This document shows positions 18,761 to 27,032 of a DNA stretch of 64,000 bases, piece after piece (within the stretch, counting starts at the first letter, position 1; every line of letters starts with the position of its first letter). The notes below the pieces were generated by a model. The model had not been told where the DNA came from, did not search any database, and was given only the letters and a program-made list of their open reading frames with translations. The DNA is from DATDIC01 sp963777625 (GTDB lineage Bacteria; Pseudomonadota; Alphaproteobacteria; Acetobacterales; Acetobacteraceae). The stretch covers positions 1 through 64,000 of the forward strand of contig CAVZRO010000040.1 in NCBI GenBank assembly GCA_963777625.1, given 5' to 3'. A program made the position numbers and the translations under genes.

Positions 18761-20007
18761 TCGTGCTGCTCGAACCGTGCCTTGTCCTCGGGCCGCAACC
18801 GGACCGTGACATGGATCGCGGCATCCGCATCGTGGCGCTCGAGCACCTCGCCGTGCTGGTATAACCAAGCGAGCCGCGCCCCGTCTTCCGGCAGCAGATC
18901 GTAATCCGCCAGTTCCATGCCGGCGGCGATCCGGGCATCGATTGCCGTCAGCAAGGAGAGAAGCCCTTCCGCGGTGATCGCAGACACCGCGACCAGTCCC
19001 GGGCGGATCGGCACCTTGTCAATGCCTCCAAGTAGATCGGCCTTATTCAGCACCTCAATCGTCCGGTCCCGCCAGTCCGCATCCAGCGTGTCATCGTGGG
19101 CCATTCCATCCAGCACCGCAATCACATCGGCCCGTTGCGCGGCGCTGTCCGGATGCGCGACGTCGCGTACGTGCAGGATGACATCCGCTTCGGCGACCTC
19201 CTCCAACGTGGCGCGGAACGCGGCGACCAGCTGGGTGGGCAAGTCGCTGATAAAACCTACGGTATCGGACAGGATCGCCCGTCGGCCCGAGGGTAGCCCC
19301 AGCCCGCGCATGGTGGGATCGAGGGTTGCAAACAACTGGTCACGTGCGCCGACCTCAGCGCCGGTGAGAGCATTGAACAGGGTGGATTTTCCAGCATTGG
19401 TATAGCCGACCAGCGCGATCACCGGGAACGGCTCGCGCTGACGGGCCGTGCGATGCAGGCCGCGAGTCCGGCGCACCTGCTCGAGGTCTCGTTTCAGCTT
19501 TACGATCCGCTCACCGATCAGCCGGCGGTCGGCCTCGATTTGCGTCTCGCCGGGACCGCCGAGAAAGCCGAAACCGCCGCGCTGCCGCTCCAGATGGGTC
19601 CAGGACCGCACCAGCCGCGAGCGTTGGTAGTCCAGGTGCGCAAGCTCGACCTGCAGCGCACCTTCCCGGGTAACCGCCCGCTCACCAAAAATATCCAGAA
19701 TCAGGCCAGTACGGTCGATCACCTTGCAGTCCCACGCACGCTCCAGGTTGCGTTGCTGTACCGGCGACAGCGCGGCATCGACGATCGCCACGGTGACGTG
19801 CGCGGCTGCCAATGCCTGCCCCTGCGCAGCCACTTGGCCCTCGCCCAGCAAGGTGGAAGGTCGGCGCATGCGCAATGGCAGGATAGCGCGGTGCACGACC
19901 ACCAGCCCGATCGAGGCGGCGAGCCCCACCGCTTCGGCCAGCCGCGCCTCGCTGGCGCGGGCATGGTCACGCGCCTCCGCCGGCGGCCGTTCCCAGGGCA
20001 GCACCAC
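18757..20007 (-). CDS. hflX: Ribosome-splitting GTPase HflX
   Basis: A 416-residue Obg-related GTPase that rescues stalled ribosomes. The HflX domain carries FGFLGGPGETQIEADRRLI (GPGETQ at 151-156), a coiled stretch, and then the G domain with G1 GYTNAGKST at 201-209, G3 DTVGFI and NKAD. The GTG at 20007 is the first usable start; 52 bp separate it from hfq. The hfq-hflX pair is a classic proteobacterial arrangement. Confidence 0.94.
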   Translation of the reverse strand: MVLPWERPPAEARDHARASEARLAEAVGLAASIGLVVVHRAILPLRMRRPSTLLGEGQVAAQGQALAAAHVTVAIVDAALSPVQQRNLERAWDCKVIDRTGLILDIFGERAVTREGALQVELAHLDYQRSRLVRSWTHLERQRGGFGFLGGPGETQIEADRRLIGERIVKLKRDLEQVRRTRGLHRTARQREPFPVIALVGYTNAGKSTLFNALTGAEVGARDQLFATLDPTMRGLGLPSGRRAILSDTVGFISDLPTQLVAAFRATLEEVAEADVILHVRDVAHPDSAAQRADVIAVLDGMAHDDTLDADWRDRTIEVLNKADLLGGIDKVPIRPGLVAVSAITAEGLLSLLTAIDARIAAGMELADYDLLPEDGARLAWLYQHGEVLERHDADAAIHVTVRLRPEDKARFEQHE

Positions 20008-20059
20008 GGCCGCGCGGGTGGGGCTGGCGGTGGTTATCCGCTCGTTCGCCCGGCCGGCT

Positions 20060-20353
20060 TCATTCTCCGGCGGCAGGCGTCATCTCCCGCGCCGCCGGGG
20101 CGGCCGCCGCAGGCTCGATCTTGCTCGCGTCGAACAACTGGATCGGTGCGCTCGGCATGACCGTGCTGATGGCGTGCTTATACACAAGCTGAGTGTGTCC
20201 GTCCCGACGCAGCAGGACGGAGAAATTGTCGAACCAGGTGATGATGCCCTGGAGCTTGACGCCGTTGACCAGGAAGACGGTCACCGGCGTCTTGCTTTTC
20301 CGCACATGGTTCAGGAAGACGTCCTGAACATTCTGCGCTTTTTCGTTGGCCAC
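20060..20353 (-). CDS. hfq: RNA chaperone Hfq
   Basis: A 97-residue Sm-like protein that forms hexamers and pairs small RNAs with mRNAs. It carries the Sm1 region QDVFLNHVRKSKTPVTVFLV, NGVKLQGIITWFDNFSVLL, and the Sm2 motif LVYKHAISTVMP. A short Ala/Pro-rich tail follows. It lies between a HAD hydrolase (80 bp upstream) and hflX. Confidence 0.97.
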   Translation of the reverse strand: MANEKAQNVQDVFLNHVRKSKTPVTVFLVNGVKLQGIITWFDNFSVLLRRDGHTQLVYKHAISTVMPSAPIQLFDASKIEPAAAAPAAREMTPAAGE

Positions 20354-20433
20354 GGCGTGATCCTTCTTGCTGGGACTGGTGGCGGTCTGGTGACCCGGTC
20401 GGGTCGGGGAGGCAATTTAGCAGGCGAGACGGC

Positions 20434-21075
20434 TCAGCCAAGCCCACGAAACCGTGCGGTCAATGCATGAGCATCGGCAAAATGCAGGTCCGGCGCGGCG
20501 TGGTCAACGCCACCGTCATGCGTCGCATCGCCGACCAGCACGGCGGTGACCCCGGCGGCACGCGCTGCCCGCATGTCCAGCGCCGTATCGCCCAGGTACC
20601 AAACCGAAGGGCCGGGTTCCGCTCCCAGGCGAGCCAGCGCGAGATTGAGCGGCGCCGGATCGGGCTTGTCAGCAGCGGCGTCGCCGGCGCCGATGACGGT
20701 GCGGAAGTGGATGTCCCAGCCTAGTTCAGTGACTTCGGCACGCAAGAACCGGCCAGTTTTATTGGATACGACGGCCTGTGGCCAGCGCACGGCCACGAGC
20801 GCTTCGGCGATGCCGGGCAGCGGACGGATATGGCGCAGATGCTCGGCTTCCAGGGTGGCGTAGAAGATGTCACGGGCACGGATCCAGCCGTCACCGAACA
20901 TGGCGGGAAAACTTTCGCGCAACGAAACGCGCACACGGGCACGGGTATCCTCGATCGTCCAAAGCGGCATGGCGAACGCCGCGAAGGTTGCGTTGAGGGC
21001 GACTGTGATGCCGGCCCAGGCATCGACCAGCGTATTGTCCCAGTCCCAGAGCAGGACTGCTGGGGTGTCGATCAT
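20434..21075 (-). CDS. HAD-superfamily hydrolase, phosphoglycolate phosphatase-like
   Basis: A 213-residue phosphatase of the haloacid dehalogenase fold. Motif I is DWDNTLVD with nucleophile D11 and D13; motif II is VVSNKT; motif III/IV is ADKPDPAPL and YLGDTALDMRAA. The helical cap follows motif I. ATG 21075 is chosen because motif I falls at the expected distance; longer forms starting at 21138 add unrelated residues. It heads the run HAD - hfq - hflX - phosphatase. The natural substrate is not evident. Confidence 0.83.
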   Translation of the reverse strand: MIDTPAVLLWDWDNTLVDAWAGITVALNATFAAFAMPLWTIEDTRARVRVSLRESFPAMFGDGWIRARDIFYATLEAEHLRHIRPLPGIAEALVAVRWPQAVVSNKTGRFLRAEVTELGWDIHFRTVIGAGDAAADKPDPAPLNLALARLGAEPGPSVWYLGDTALDMRAARAAGVTAVLVGDATHDGGVDHAAPDLHFADAHALTARFRGLG

Positions 21076-21138
21076 AGGCGATGTGGGAGGCTCATGAATG
21101 GTTGTTATCATGGCGACGTCATGATGCCAGCCAGCCAA

Positions 21139-21308
21139 CTCGGTGGCTACGGGCGGGGCCTACGCCGTCACCCGCGCTGTCCGGTTGCCATCCCACGTTG
21201 ACACGCCGATGCACCCGCACGGAAGCCGGTGGCGTGCCATTTTGCCCAGCGTCCGGCTCACTCACCTCCTCACTCGCAAGTCGGTGGCGCGTAAGCGCCA
21301 GATATGTC
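21139..21308. other. 170-bp gap between two minus-strand genes
   Basis: It contains no recognisable gene. GC-rich short repeats are present, but no clear hairpin or RNA was identified. Confidence 0.4.
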
Positions 21309-22376
21309 TCAGACCCGCGCTTCCAGGATCATGTTGAATGGCGTCGCGGCAGCCTTCCGCACTTGTCTGAAACCGCCTTGCTTGATGACCGACGCCAGTT
21401 TTTCAAACCCGGCCTGCGCTCCCAGCGCCGCTCCCACCGGCTGATCGAGCGAGGTCGGCACGCAGATCATGGTGGACGCCGCGTAGTAAAGCCGGCCGAC
21501 CGGATTAAGGTTATCCTCCAGCCGATCACCAGCAGCCGGCTCGACAATCATCCAGCTTCCGTCGGGCTTCAGCGTCTGTCGGACATGCCGTGCCGCGCCG
21601 ACCGGATCGCCCATGTCGTGCAGGCAGTCGAAGAAGGTCACCAGGTCCAGGTCGTGGCCCGGAAACTCGCTCGCCAACGCCACTTCGAAGCGCGTGTTTG
21701 CTGTCACCCCATGTTGCTCGGCGTGCAACCGAGCCTGCTCCACGGAGCCAGGATGGAAGTCGTAGCCCACGAACGTCGATTTCGGGAACGCCTTCGCCAT
21801 CATCACCGTCGAGAATCCGTGCCCGCAGCCGATGTCGGCCACCGTCGCGCCGCGCTCCAGCTTGCCGGCGACGCCGTCCAGCGCCGGCAGCCAGGATGCA
21901 ACCAGATTGTTGTGATAGCTCGGGCGAAAGAAACGGCCGGTAGCACAGAACAGGCACTGCGACTGCCCGCCCCAACCAACTCCCTTCCCGGTGCGGAACG
22001 CGGCTTCCACCAGTTCCTGGTTCTCCATCATCACCGTGGCGAGGTCGAACCCGCCTTGCAGATAGACCGGACTCTCGGGATCGGCGAACACCATCGCCTG
22101 CTCAGGAGAGAGGGCGAACCTGCCGGCATCGTGATCGTATGTAATGTAGCCGGATGCCGCCTGCTGCGACAGCCACTCCCGCGCATAGCGCTCGGCGATA
22201 TCCGTCTTCGTCGCCAGCTCAGCCGGCGTCATCGGGCCGTTTGCATGCAGCGCCTTGTACAGGCCCAGCCGGTCGCCGATCCGGACCAGCGGCACGCTCA
22301 GCGCACCGCCGAGATCGCCCAGCATCTGACCGATTAATTGGTGCAGCTTCGCCTCATCTACCATTGCCGTCTCCAC
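21309..22376 (-). CDS. Class I SAM-dependent methyltransferase with N-terminal winged helix
   Basis: A 355-residue protein. Residues 20-90 form a winged-helix-like dimerisation domain (RIGDRLGLYKAL, TPAELATKTDIAERYAREWLS), and a Rossmann methyltransferase follows with motif I VADIGCGHGFS at 179-189 and FDCLHDMGDP. This layout matches the Rv2258c-like family of small-molecule methyltransferases. The substrate is unknown. The N-terminal METAMVDEAKL start fits the family; MVDEAKL (22364) is an alternative. It is divergent from the histidine kinase with a 355-bp gap. Confidence 0.87.
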   Translation of the reverse strand: METAMVDEAKLHQLIGQMLGDLGGALSVPLVRIGDRLGLYKALHANGPMTPAELATKTDIAERYAREWLSQQAASGYITYDHDAGRFALSPEQAMVFADPESPVYLQGGFDLATVMMENQELVEAAFRTGKGVGWGGQSQCLFCATGRFFRPSYHNNLVASWLPALDGVAGKLERGATVADIGCGHGFSTVMMAKAFPKSTFVGYDFHPGSVEQARLHAEQHGVTANTRFEVALASEFPGHDLDLVTFFDCLHDMGDPVGAARHVRQTLKPDGSWMIVEPAAGDRLEDNLNPVGRLYYAASTMICVPTSLDQPVGAALGAQAGFEKLASVIKQGGFRQVRKAAATPFNMILEARV

Positions 22377-22578
22377 CTGAATTCGCTTTTCTTCCCGCGA
22401 TGAGTGTTGAGTCGCGGCCCCATCCGACCTCGTCGGGTCGCCGACCGGATCGCCGATCTGGCCGCCGCCAATCTCCTTGCGTATGCGGAAGCCCGCGGCT
22501 GTCCACCAACACCGGCAGTTTCCCGGATGTCTGTCGCGTAATGATCGCGTCGCGAGCCTGTTAATGTCGCGTCTGTCG

Positions 22579-22675
22579 TGTCACGTATGACGCTGGAAGG
22601 CCGACTAGGCAGCGCCTTCCCGCGCGGGCCAGGCACCCGCGCGACGGACACGACAAAACCGCCTGTCACGCGTGA
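22579..22675. promoter_or_regulatory. Two related palindromic sites TGTCACG(TA/CG)TGA upstream of the kinase
   Basis: The 12-mers at 22579-22590 and 22664-22675 match at 10 of 12 positions, and the second contains a perfect 10-bp palindrome TCACGCGTGA. They lie in the 355-bp gap between the divergent methyltransferase and kinase genes, so they could be regulator sites. The rest of the gap holds no gene. Confidence 0.25.
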
Positions 22676-22731
22676 TACGGACGCGACCGAGCTTTGCCAT
22701 CGCAGGGGATGGAACGCCCAAGGAACCTCGT

Positions 22732-24906
22732 GTGAAAGACCCTCACAGCTCCGACCCGGGTGATGCCGCCGACCACGCCACCTCGCCCGCACTCAGCGGG
22801 GAAGTGGACATCGAACGCGAACTCCAGGAGGCGCTGGAGTACCGCACTGCTATCAGTGATATACTGCGGATTATCAGCCGCTCAGCGTTCGACCTCAGCA
22901 GCGTGCTATTGAGTGTGGTCACCAGTGCGAAGGCGCTGTGCCATGCGGAGATGGCGGTGCTGTTTCGCTACCAGGATGGGGCGTATCGCTTTGCGGTCGG
23001 TCATGGCAACTCGCCGGCTTACGAACAACTTGAGCGTCGGCAGGTAATTCAACCTGGCCGGGAGACGCTGGTCGGGCGCGCGGCGCTGGAACGGCGGACG
23101 GTGCAGATCATCGACGCCTGGAACGACCCGGACTACGCCACGAAGGACAATGCGCGAGTTGGCGGTATCCACGCCATGCTCGGCGTCCCGCTGTTGCGCG
23201 AGGGTCAGCCGATCGGGGTCATCGGGCTGGCGCGCACCACGGTGCAACCCTACACCGAGCGGCAAATCGAACTCGTCTCGACCTTTGCTGACCAAGCCGT
23301 GATCGCCATCGAGAACGTGCGGCTGTTCGAAGCGTTGCAATCCGCGCGCGAGGCGGCGGAGCGGGAGCGCGATGTCGCCGAGGCGGCGCGGGTGGACGCG
23401 GAGGCTGCCAATCGGGCAAAATCCACCTTTCTCGCCACGATGAGCCACGAAATCCGCACGCCAATGAACGGCGTTCTCGGAATGATGGAAGTGCTGGAAC
23501 GCTCCAGGCTGGAGCCGGCGCAGGTACGCAGCGTCGCGATAATGCGCGAAAGCGCGCAAACCCTGCTGCGCATTATCGACGATGTCCTGGACTTCTCAAA
23601 GATCGACGCCGGACGAATGGACATCGAGACGCTGCCGTTCAGCCTGAGTGAACTGGTGGCCGGCACGGTTGAAACAATGTTGCCGCCGGCGCGCCAGAAG
23701 CATCTGGCCCTGTTCGCCGATCCGCCGGCCTCCGGCCCGGACCACGTTACGGGCGATCCGATACGGGTGCGCCAGATACTGTTCAATCTGGTCGGCAACG
23801 CGATCAAGTTCACCGACCGCGGCTTCGTCCGCATCAGTATGGACAGCCGGACGGAGATCGACGGAACCGTGCTGGTGACACTGACCGTAACCGACAGCGG
23901 CGTCGGCATGGATGAAGCGACGCAGGCACGATTGTTCGAGCCGTTCACCCAGGCGGACAGTTCGACGACGCGGCGTTACGGCGGCACCGGTCTGGGCCTG
24001 TCGATCGTTCGCCGGCTGGCCCAGCTCATGGGAGGGGAAGTTGCGGTCCAAAGCGTGCCGGGCGGCGGCAGTCGCTTCACGGTGACTCTCCGCCTATTGA
24101 CCGCCAGTTTCATTCCGGTGCCCTCTGAGACCATCGGGAAGCACCCACCGGCCGTGATGACGCCCCGGCCGCATGCGGCACGGCTGCTGGTTGCCGACGA
24201 CCATCCGGTCAATCTCGAAGTCATGCTGCGGCAGCTCGAACTGCTCGGTCTGTCAGCCGATATCGCCGAGGACGGAGCTGCAGCGCTGGCGTTTTGGCGG
24301 AACAGGCGTCACGTGGTCGTGCTGCTCGACCTGCACATGCCGGTACTGGACGGATTCGGTCTCGCCGACGCGATCCGACGCGAGGAGGCGAAGCGCGATC
24401 TGCCGCGCACGGGGCTGATCGCCGTCACGGCCGACGCACTGAAGGGCGAGGACACGCATTGCTTCACCGCCGGGATGGACGGGTTCCTGCCCAAGCCCAT
24501 CTCGCTGGACGCATTGGCCCGCACGCTCGGCCGCTGGATCCCGGAGCTTGCCCCGGCTGCGATCCCGGCCAAGGGGGCGGCCGGCCCCCTGTTCGATCCG
24601 GGAACATTACGAGAGCTGTTCGGCGTCGATACCCTTCGGCTTGCAGCCCTGAAGGAGAATTTCGCCGACAGCGCCACGCGCGACATAGCAGCGATACATG
24701 CCGCGGAGAACATAGACCAGCTTGCGAGCTTCGCCCACCGGTTGACAGGCGCCGCTCGCATGGCGGGGGCGAAGCTTCTGGCCGAACAGGCAGCGCGTGC
24801 CGAAACGGCAGCTATTGCCGGCGATCTGGTGACAGCGCGCCGCGCCGCTGATGGGTTGGATGGCCTGTTGGCCGCCACGTTGCAGGTGATGCGCTCACTC
24901 CGCTGA
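22732..24906 (+). CDS. Hybrid histidine kinase: GAF - HisKA - HATPase - REC - Hpt
   Basis: A 724-residue cytoplasmic kinase with no evident membrane segment. A GAF sensor domain spans about residues 45-195. The phosphate-accepting H239 lies in MSHEIRTPMNG; the ATPase has LFNLVGNAIKF, DSGVGMD and GTGLGLSIV. A receiver domain follows (ADDHPVN, acceptor D533 in LDLHMP, lysine in FLPKP) and a C-terminal Hpt with H669 in FAHRLTGAARM. The GTG at 22732 has AAGGAA six bases upstream and is preferred over the longer GTG form at 22672. The signal is probably cytosolic. The convergent response regulator overlaps its 3' end by 12 bp and is the likely partner. Confidence 0.9.
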   Translation: MKDPHSSDPGDAADHATSPALSGEVDIERELQEALEYRTAISDILRIISRSAFDLSSVLLSVVTSAKALCHAEMAVLFRYQDGAYRFAVGHGNSPAYEQLERRQVIQPGRETLVGRAALERRTVQIIDAWNDPDYATKDNARVGGIHAMLGVPLLREGQPIGVIGLARTTVQPYTERQIELVSTFADQAVIAIENVRLFEALQSAREAAERERDVAEAARVDAEAANRAKSTFLATMSHEIRTPMNGVLGMMEVLERSRLEPAQVRSVAIMRESAQTLLRIIDDVLDFSKIDAGRMDIETLPFSLSELVAGTVETMLPPARQKHLALFADPPASGPDHVTGDPIRVRQILFNLVGNAIKFTDRGFVRISMDSRTEIDGTVLVTLTVTDSGVGMDEATQARLFEPFTQADSSTTRRYGGTGLGLSIVRRLAQLMGGEVAVQSVPGGGSRFTVTLRLLTASFIPVPSETIGKHPPAVMTPRPHAARLLVADDHPVNLEVMLRQLELLGLSADIAEDGAAALAFWRNRRHVVVLLDLHMPVLDGFGLADAIRREEAKRDLPRTGLIAVTADALKGEDTHCFTAGMDGFLPKPISLDALARTLGRWIPELAPAAIPAKGAAGPLFDPGTLRELFGVDTLRLAALKENFADSATRDIAAIHAAENIDQLASFAHRLTGAARMAGAKLLAEQAARAETAAIAGDLVTARRAADGLDGLLAATLQVMRSLR

Positions 24907-25608
24907 GGGGACGAACATGTAGCCGACCCCGCGTACGCTCCGGATCGCCTCCGGCTTGCCCGGATCACGTTCCACCTTGCGACGCAGGCGCATGACGCGA
25001 TTGTCGATTGCGCGGTCGAACGAATCGGCATCGCGATGCGCAACGGTTTCCAACAACCAGTCGCGGGTGAGCGGGCGATTGGGATTCTCCACGAACAGGC
25101 GGAGCAGGTCGAACTCGCTGGCGGTCAGACTGGACGCGCTGCCGTCGGCGAGGACCAGCACGTGACGTTGCAAATCGAGCATCGCCGTGCCGACCCGCAC
25201 GTCGTTCAGCCGCGGCGGTAGTTGCGCAGCGGGGCCGGTGCGGCGCAGCAGTGCTTTGACCCGCGCCACCAGCTCGCGCGGTTCGAACGGCTTGCCAACA
25301 TAATCGTCGGCGCCCGATTCCAGCCCGACCACCCGATCGATCGTATCGCCGGCAACGGTAAGCATGATGATGCCGATCCGGACGGACCGGCCGCGCAACC
25401 AGCGCGCGAGGGCGAACCCGTCTTCAGCCTCGTTCAGATGCACGTCCAGCAGTGCAAGATCCGGCATGCAGTGTTGAGCCGCGCGTTTCAGCTCGGCGCC
25501 GGAGGCAAATGTGATAGGCCGCAGCCCATGCTGCGCCAGGCATTCCGCAATGAGCTGCCGCTGGAATGCCTCATCTTCGACCAGGACGATTTTGGCCGAA
25601 CCAGTCAT
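24895..25608 (-). CDS. OmpR-family response regulator
   Basis: A 237-residue regulator: receiver domain at 1-120 with acidic E11/D12, phosphorylation site D55 (LLDVHL) and K106 (YVGKPFEP), then a winged-helix DNA-binding domain (SLTASEFDLLRLFVENPN, RAIDNRVMRLRRKVE, IRSVRGVGYMF). It is encoded tail to tail with the hybrid kinase, sharing 12 bp, which points to a pair even though they cannot share a transcript. Its target genes are not apparent. Confidence 0.92.
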   Translation of the reverse strand: MTGSAKIVLVEDEAFQRQLIAECLAQHGLRPITFASGAELKRAAQHCMPDLALLDVHLNEAEDGFALARWLRGRSVRIGIIMLTVAGDTIDRVVGLESGADDYVGKPFEPRELVARVKALLRRTGPAAQLPPRLNDVRVGTAMLDLQRHVLVLADGSASSLTASEFDLLRLFVENPNRPLTRDWLLETVAHRDADSFDRAIDNRVMRLRRKVERDPGKPEAIRSVRGVGYMFVPSAE

Positions 25609-25825
25609 CCCGCAACCATTTCCCTGCTGCTACGGCGGCATTGTAGCAAAATCGGACCCGATGTGCACGTACGGACGCAAAGCCCGATGACAGAAGCAGA
25701 TGCCAATCGAAACCAGAGACCCGCCGGAAGAGCCGTCTGCCGGGTATCAGGCCGCGTAACCGGAAACCAGGCATCGGGCGTCCACGCTCATCCATTCTTA
25801 AACCCCGCCTGCCAGGATTGACACC

Positions 25826-27001
25826 ATGTCCGATCCAGACACGCCACCCGCCGTCGACGCAGTCGAGCTGCTGCTCCGCCACCACTGGCCGCGCGCCGCC
25901 CAGGAGCTTGCGGCCGTTGCAGGGCTTCAAAGTCGCCTCGATCCGGCTGCTCGGCAGCAGATCGAACGGCGCATCGCCGACTGCGCCGAAACCCCGGTAA
26001 CCGGCCAGCATGAGGTGCTCGGGATCGCGCATGGAAGTATCGTCAGTACGCTCCAGCTCACGCCTCTTGCCGCGGAAGAGGAAATGCGGGCGGCATTCAG
26101 CCAGGCGGTACGATGGATCGAGATCGAAACTTCATCGCAATGCAACCGCCGCTGCACCTATTGTCCAAATGCCGAATTCGATCGGCTCACCAGCAACGAT
26201 TTTCTCGATGCAACGCTGTACACGCGCATCCTGCATGATCTCAGTTCTATCGCCTATGAGGGCGAGCTTGTGCTGGTCGGCACGAACGAAATCTTCATGC
26301 ACCCACGCAATCTTGACTACATCGCGGCGGCCCGGCAGCAGCTTCCCGCCTGTCGGATCAAGCTGTTCAGCAATGGCGACTACCTGAACCGTGCTCAGCT
26401 CGACCAGTTGGTGGCGCTTGGGGTGGATTCCCTCGTCGTTACCTTCCACTCGGCGGCCGGAAAACCTTACGAGGAAACTGAAGTGCGTGCTCGCGCGGGC
26501 CGTTTTGCCGAGCGACTGGGAATAACGCTACGCCTCTCCTCCGCGCAGTCCAGACGCCACCTCTATTTCTCCGCCCAACTCGGTCGGCTGCACCTGACTG
26601 CCGGATTGCAGAACTTCGCCATCTCCGGCCACAGTTGGGCCGGCGCCGTCGGTGCAACCGGCGAGATCCGACGATCTGCCCCCTGTACCTACCCGATCCG
26701 CCAGTTCGTGCTCAACCATGACGCCGATATCTTCATGTGCTGCTTCCCGGTAAAGGAGCGCACACAACTCAATCTGCGAACCGGCGCAATCGCGGGGAAC
26801 CTGAAAGATTTTCCCTCCATCTTTCACGCCTACGCCAGCACCACGCTGCTGGGCTGGCGCCGGGCGCTGCTGACGAACGGTGAAAAGCCCGAACCGTGCC
26901 TGCGGTGCACCGGACATGCGGGTATCGACGAAAGCCAGTTCCGCGATCTTGCCCGGCGTGCCAGCCGGCTGTTGCAGTGGGAACAGCAAGCGGCGCAGTA
27001 G
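25826..27001 (+). CDS. Radical SAM protein of unknown function
   Basis: A 391-residue protein. The cluster motif CxxxCxxC is C106-C110-C113 in SQCNRRCTYCPN. The barrel text LVLVGTNEIFMHPRNLDYI and IKLFSNGDYLNRAQLD is typical. The C-terminal part has further cysteines (APCTYP, FMCCFPV, PCLRCTG) that may hold an auxiliary SPASM-like cluster. The first 90 residues are helical and unlike the core. No peptide precursor or partner gene was seen beside it; the next gene is convergent. The reaction is unknown; peptide or small-metabolite modification are both possible. Confidence 0.8.
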   Translation: MSDPDTPPAVDAVELLLRHHWPRAAQELAAVAGLQSRLDPAARQQIERRIADCAETPVTGQHEVLGIAHGSIVSTLQLTPLAAEEEMRAAFSQAVRWIEIETSSQCNRRCTYCPNAEFDRLTSNDFLDATLYTRILHDLSSIAYEGELVLVGTNEIFMHPRNLDYIAAARQQLPACRIKLFSNGDYLNRAQLDQLVALGVDSLVVTFHSAAGKPYEETEVRARAGRFAERLGITLRLSSAQSRRHLYFSAQLGRLHLTAGLQNFAISGHSWAGAVGATGEIRRSAPCTYPIRQFVLNHDADIFMCCFPVKERTQLNLRTGAIAGNLKDFPSIFHAYASTTLLGWRRALLTNGEKPEPCLRCTGHAGIDESQFRDLARRASRLLQWEQQAAQ

Positions 27002-27032
27002 CTCGACGATGCGATGCTCGCCGCCGCGCCCC

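Noticed and set aside
21081..22337. A 418-codon open frame on the plus strand
   Set aside because: It is antisense to the methyltransferase gene, with low-complexity composition.
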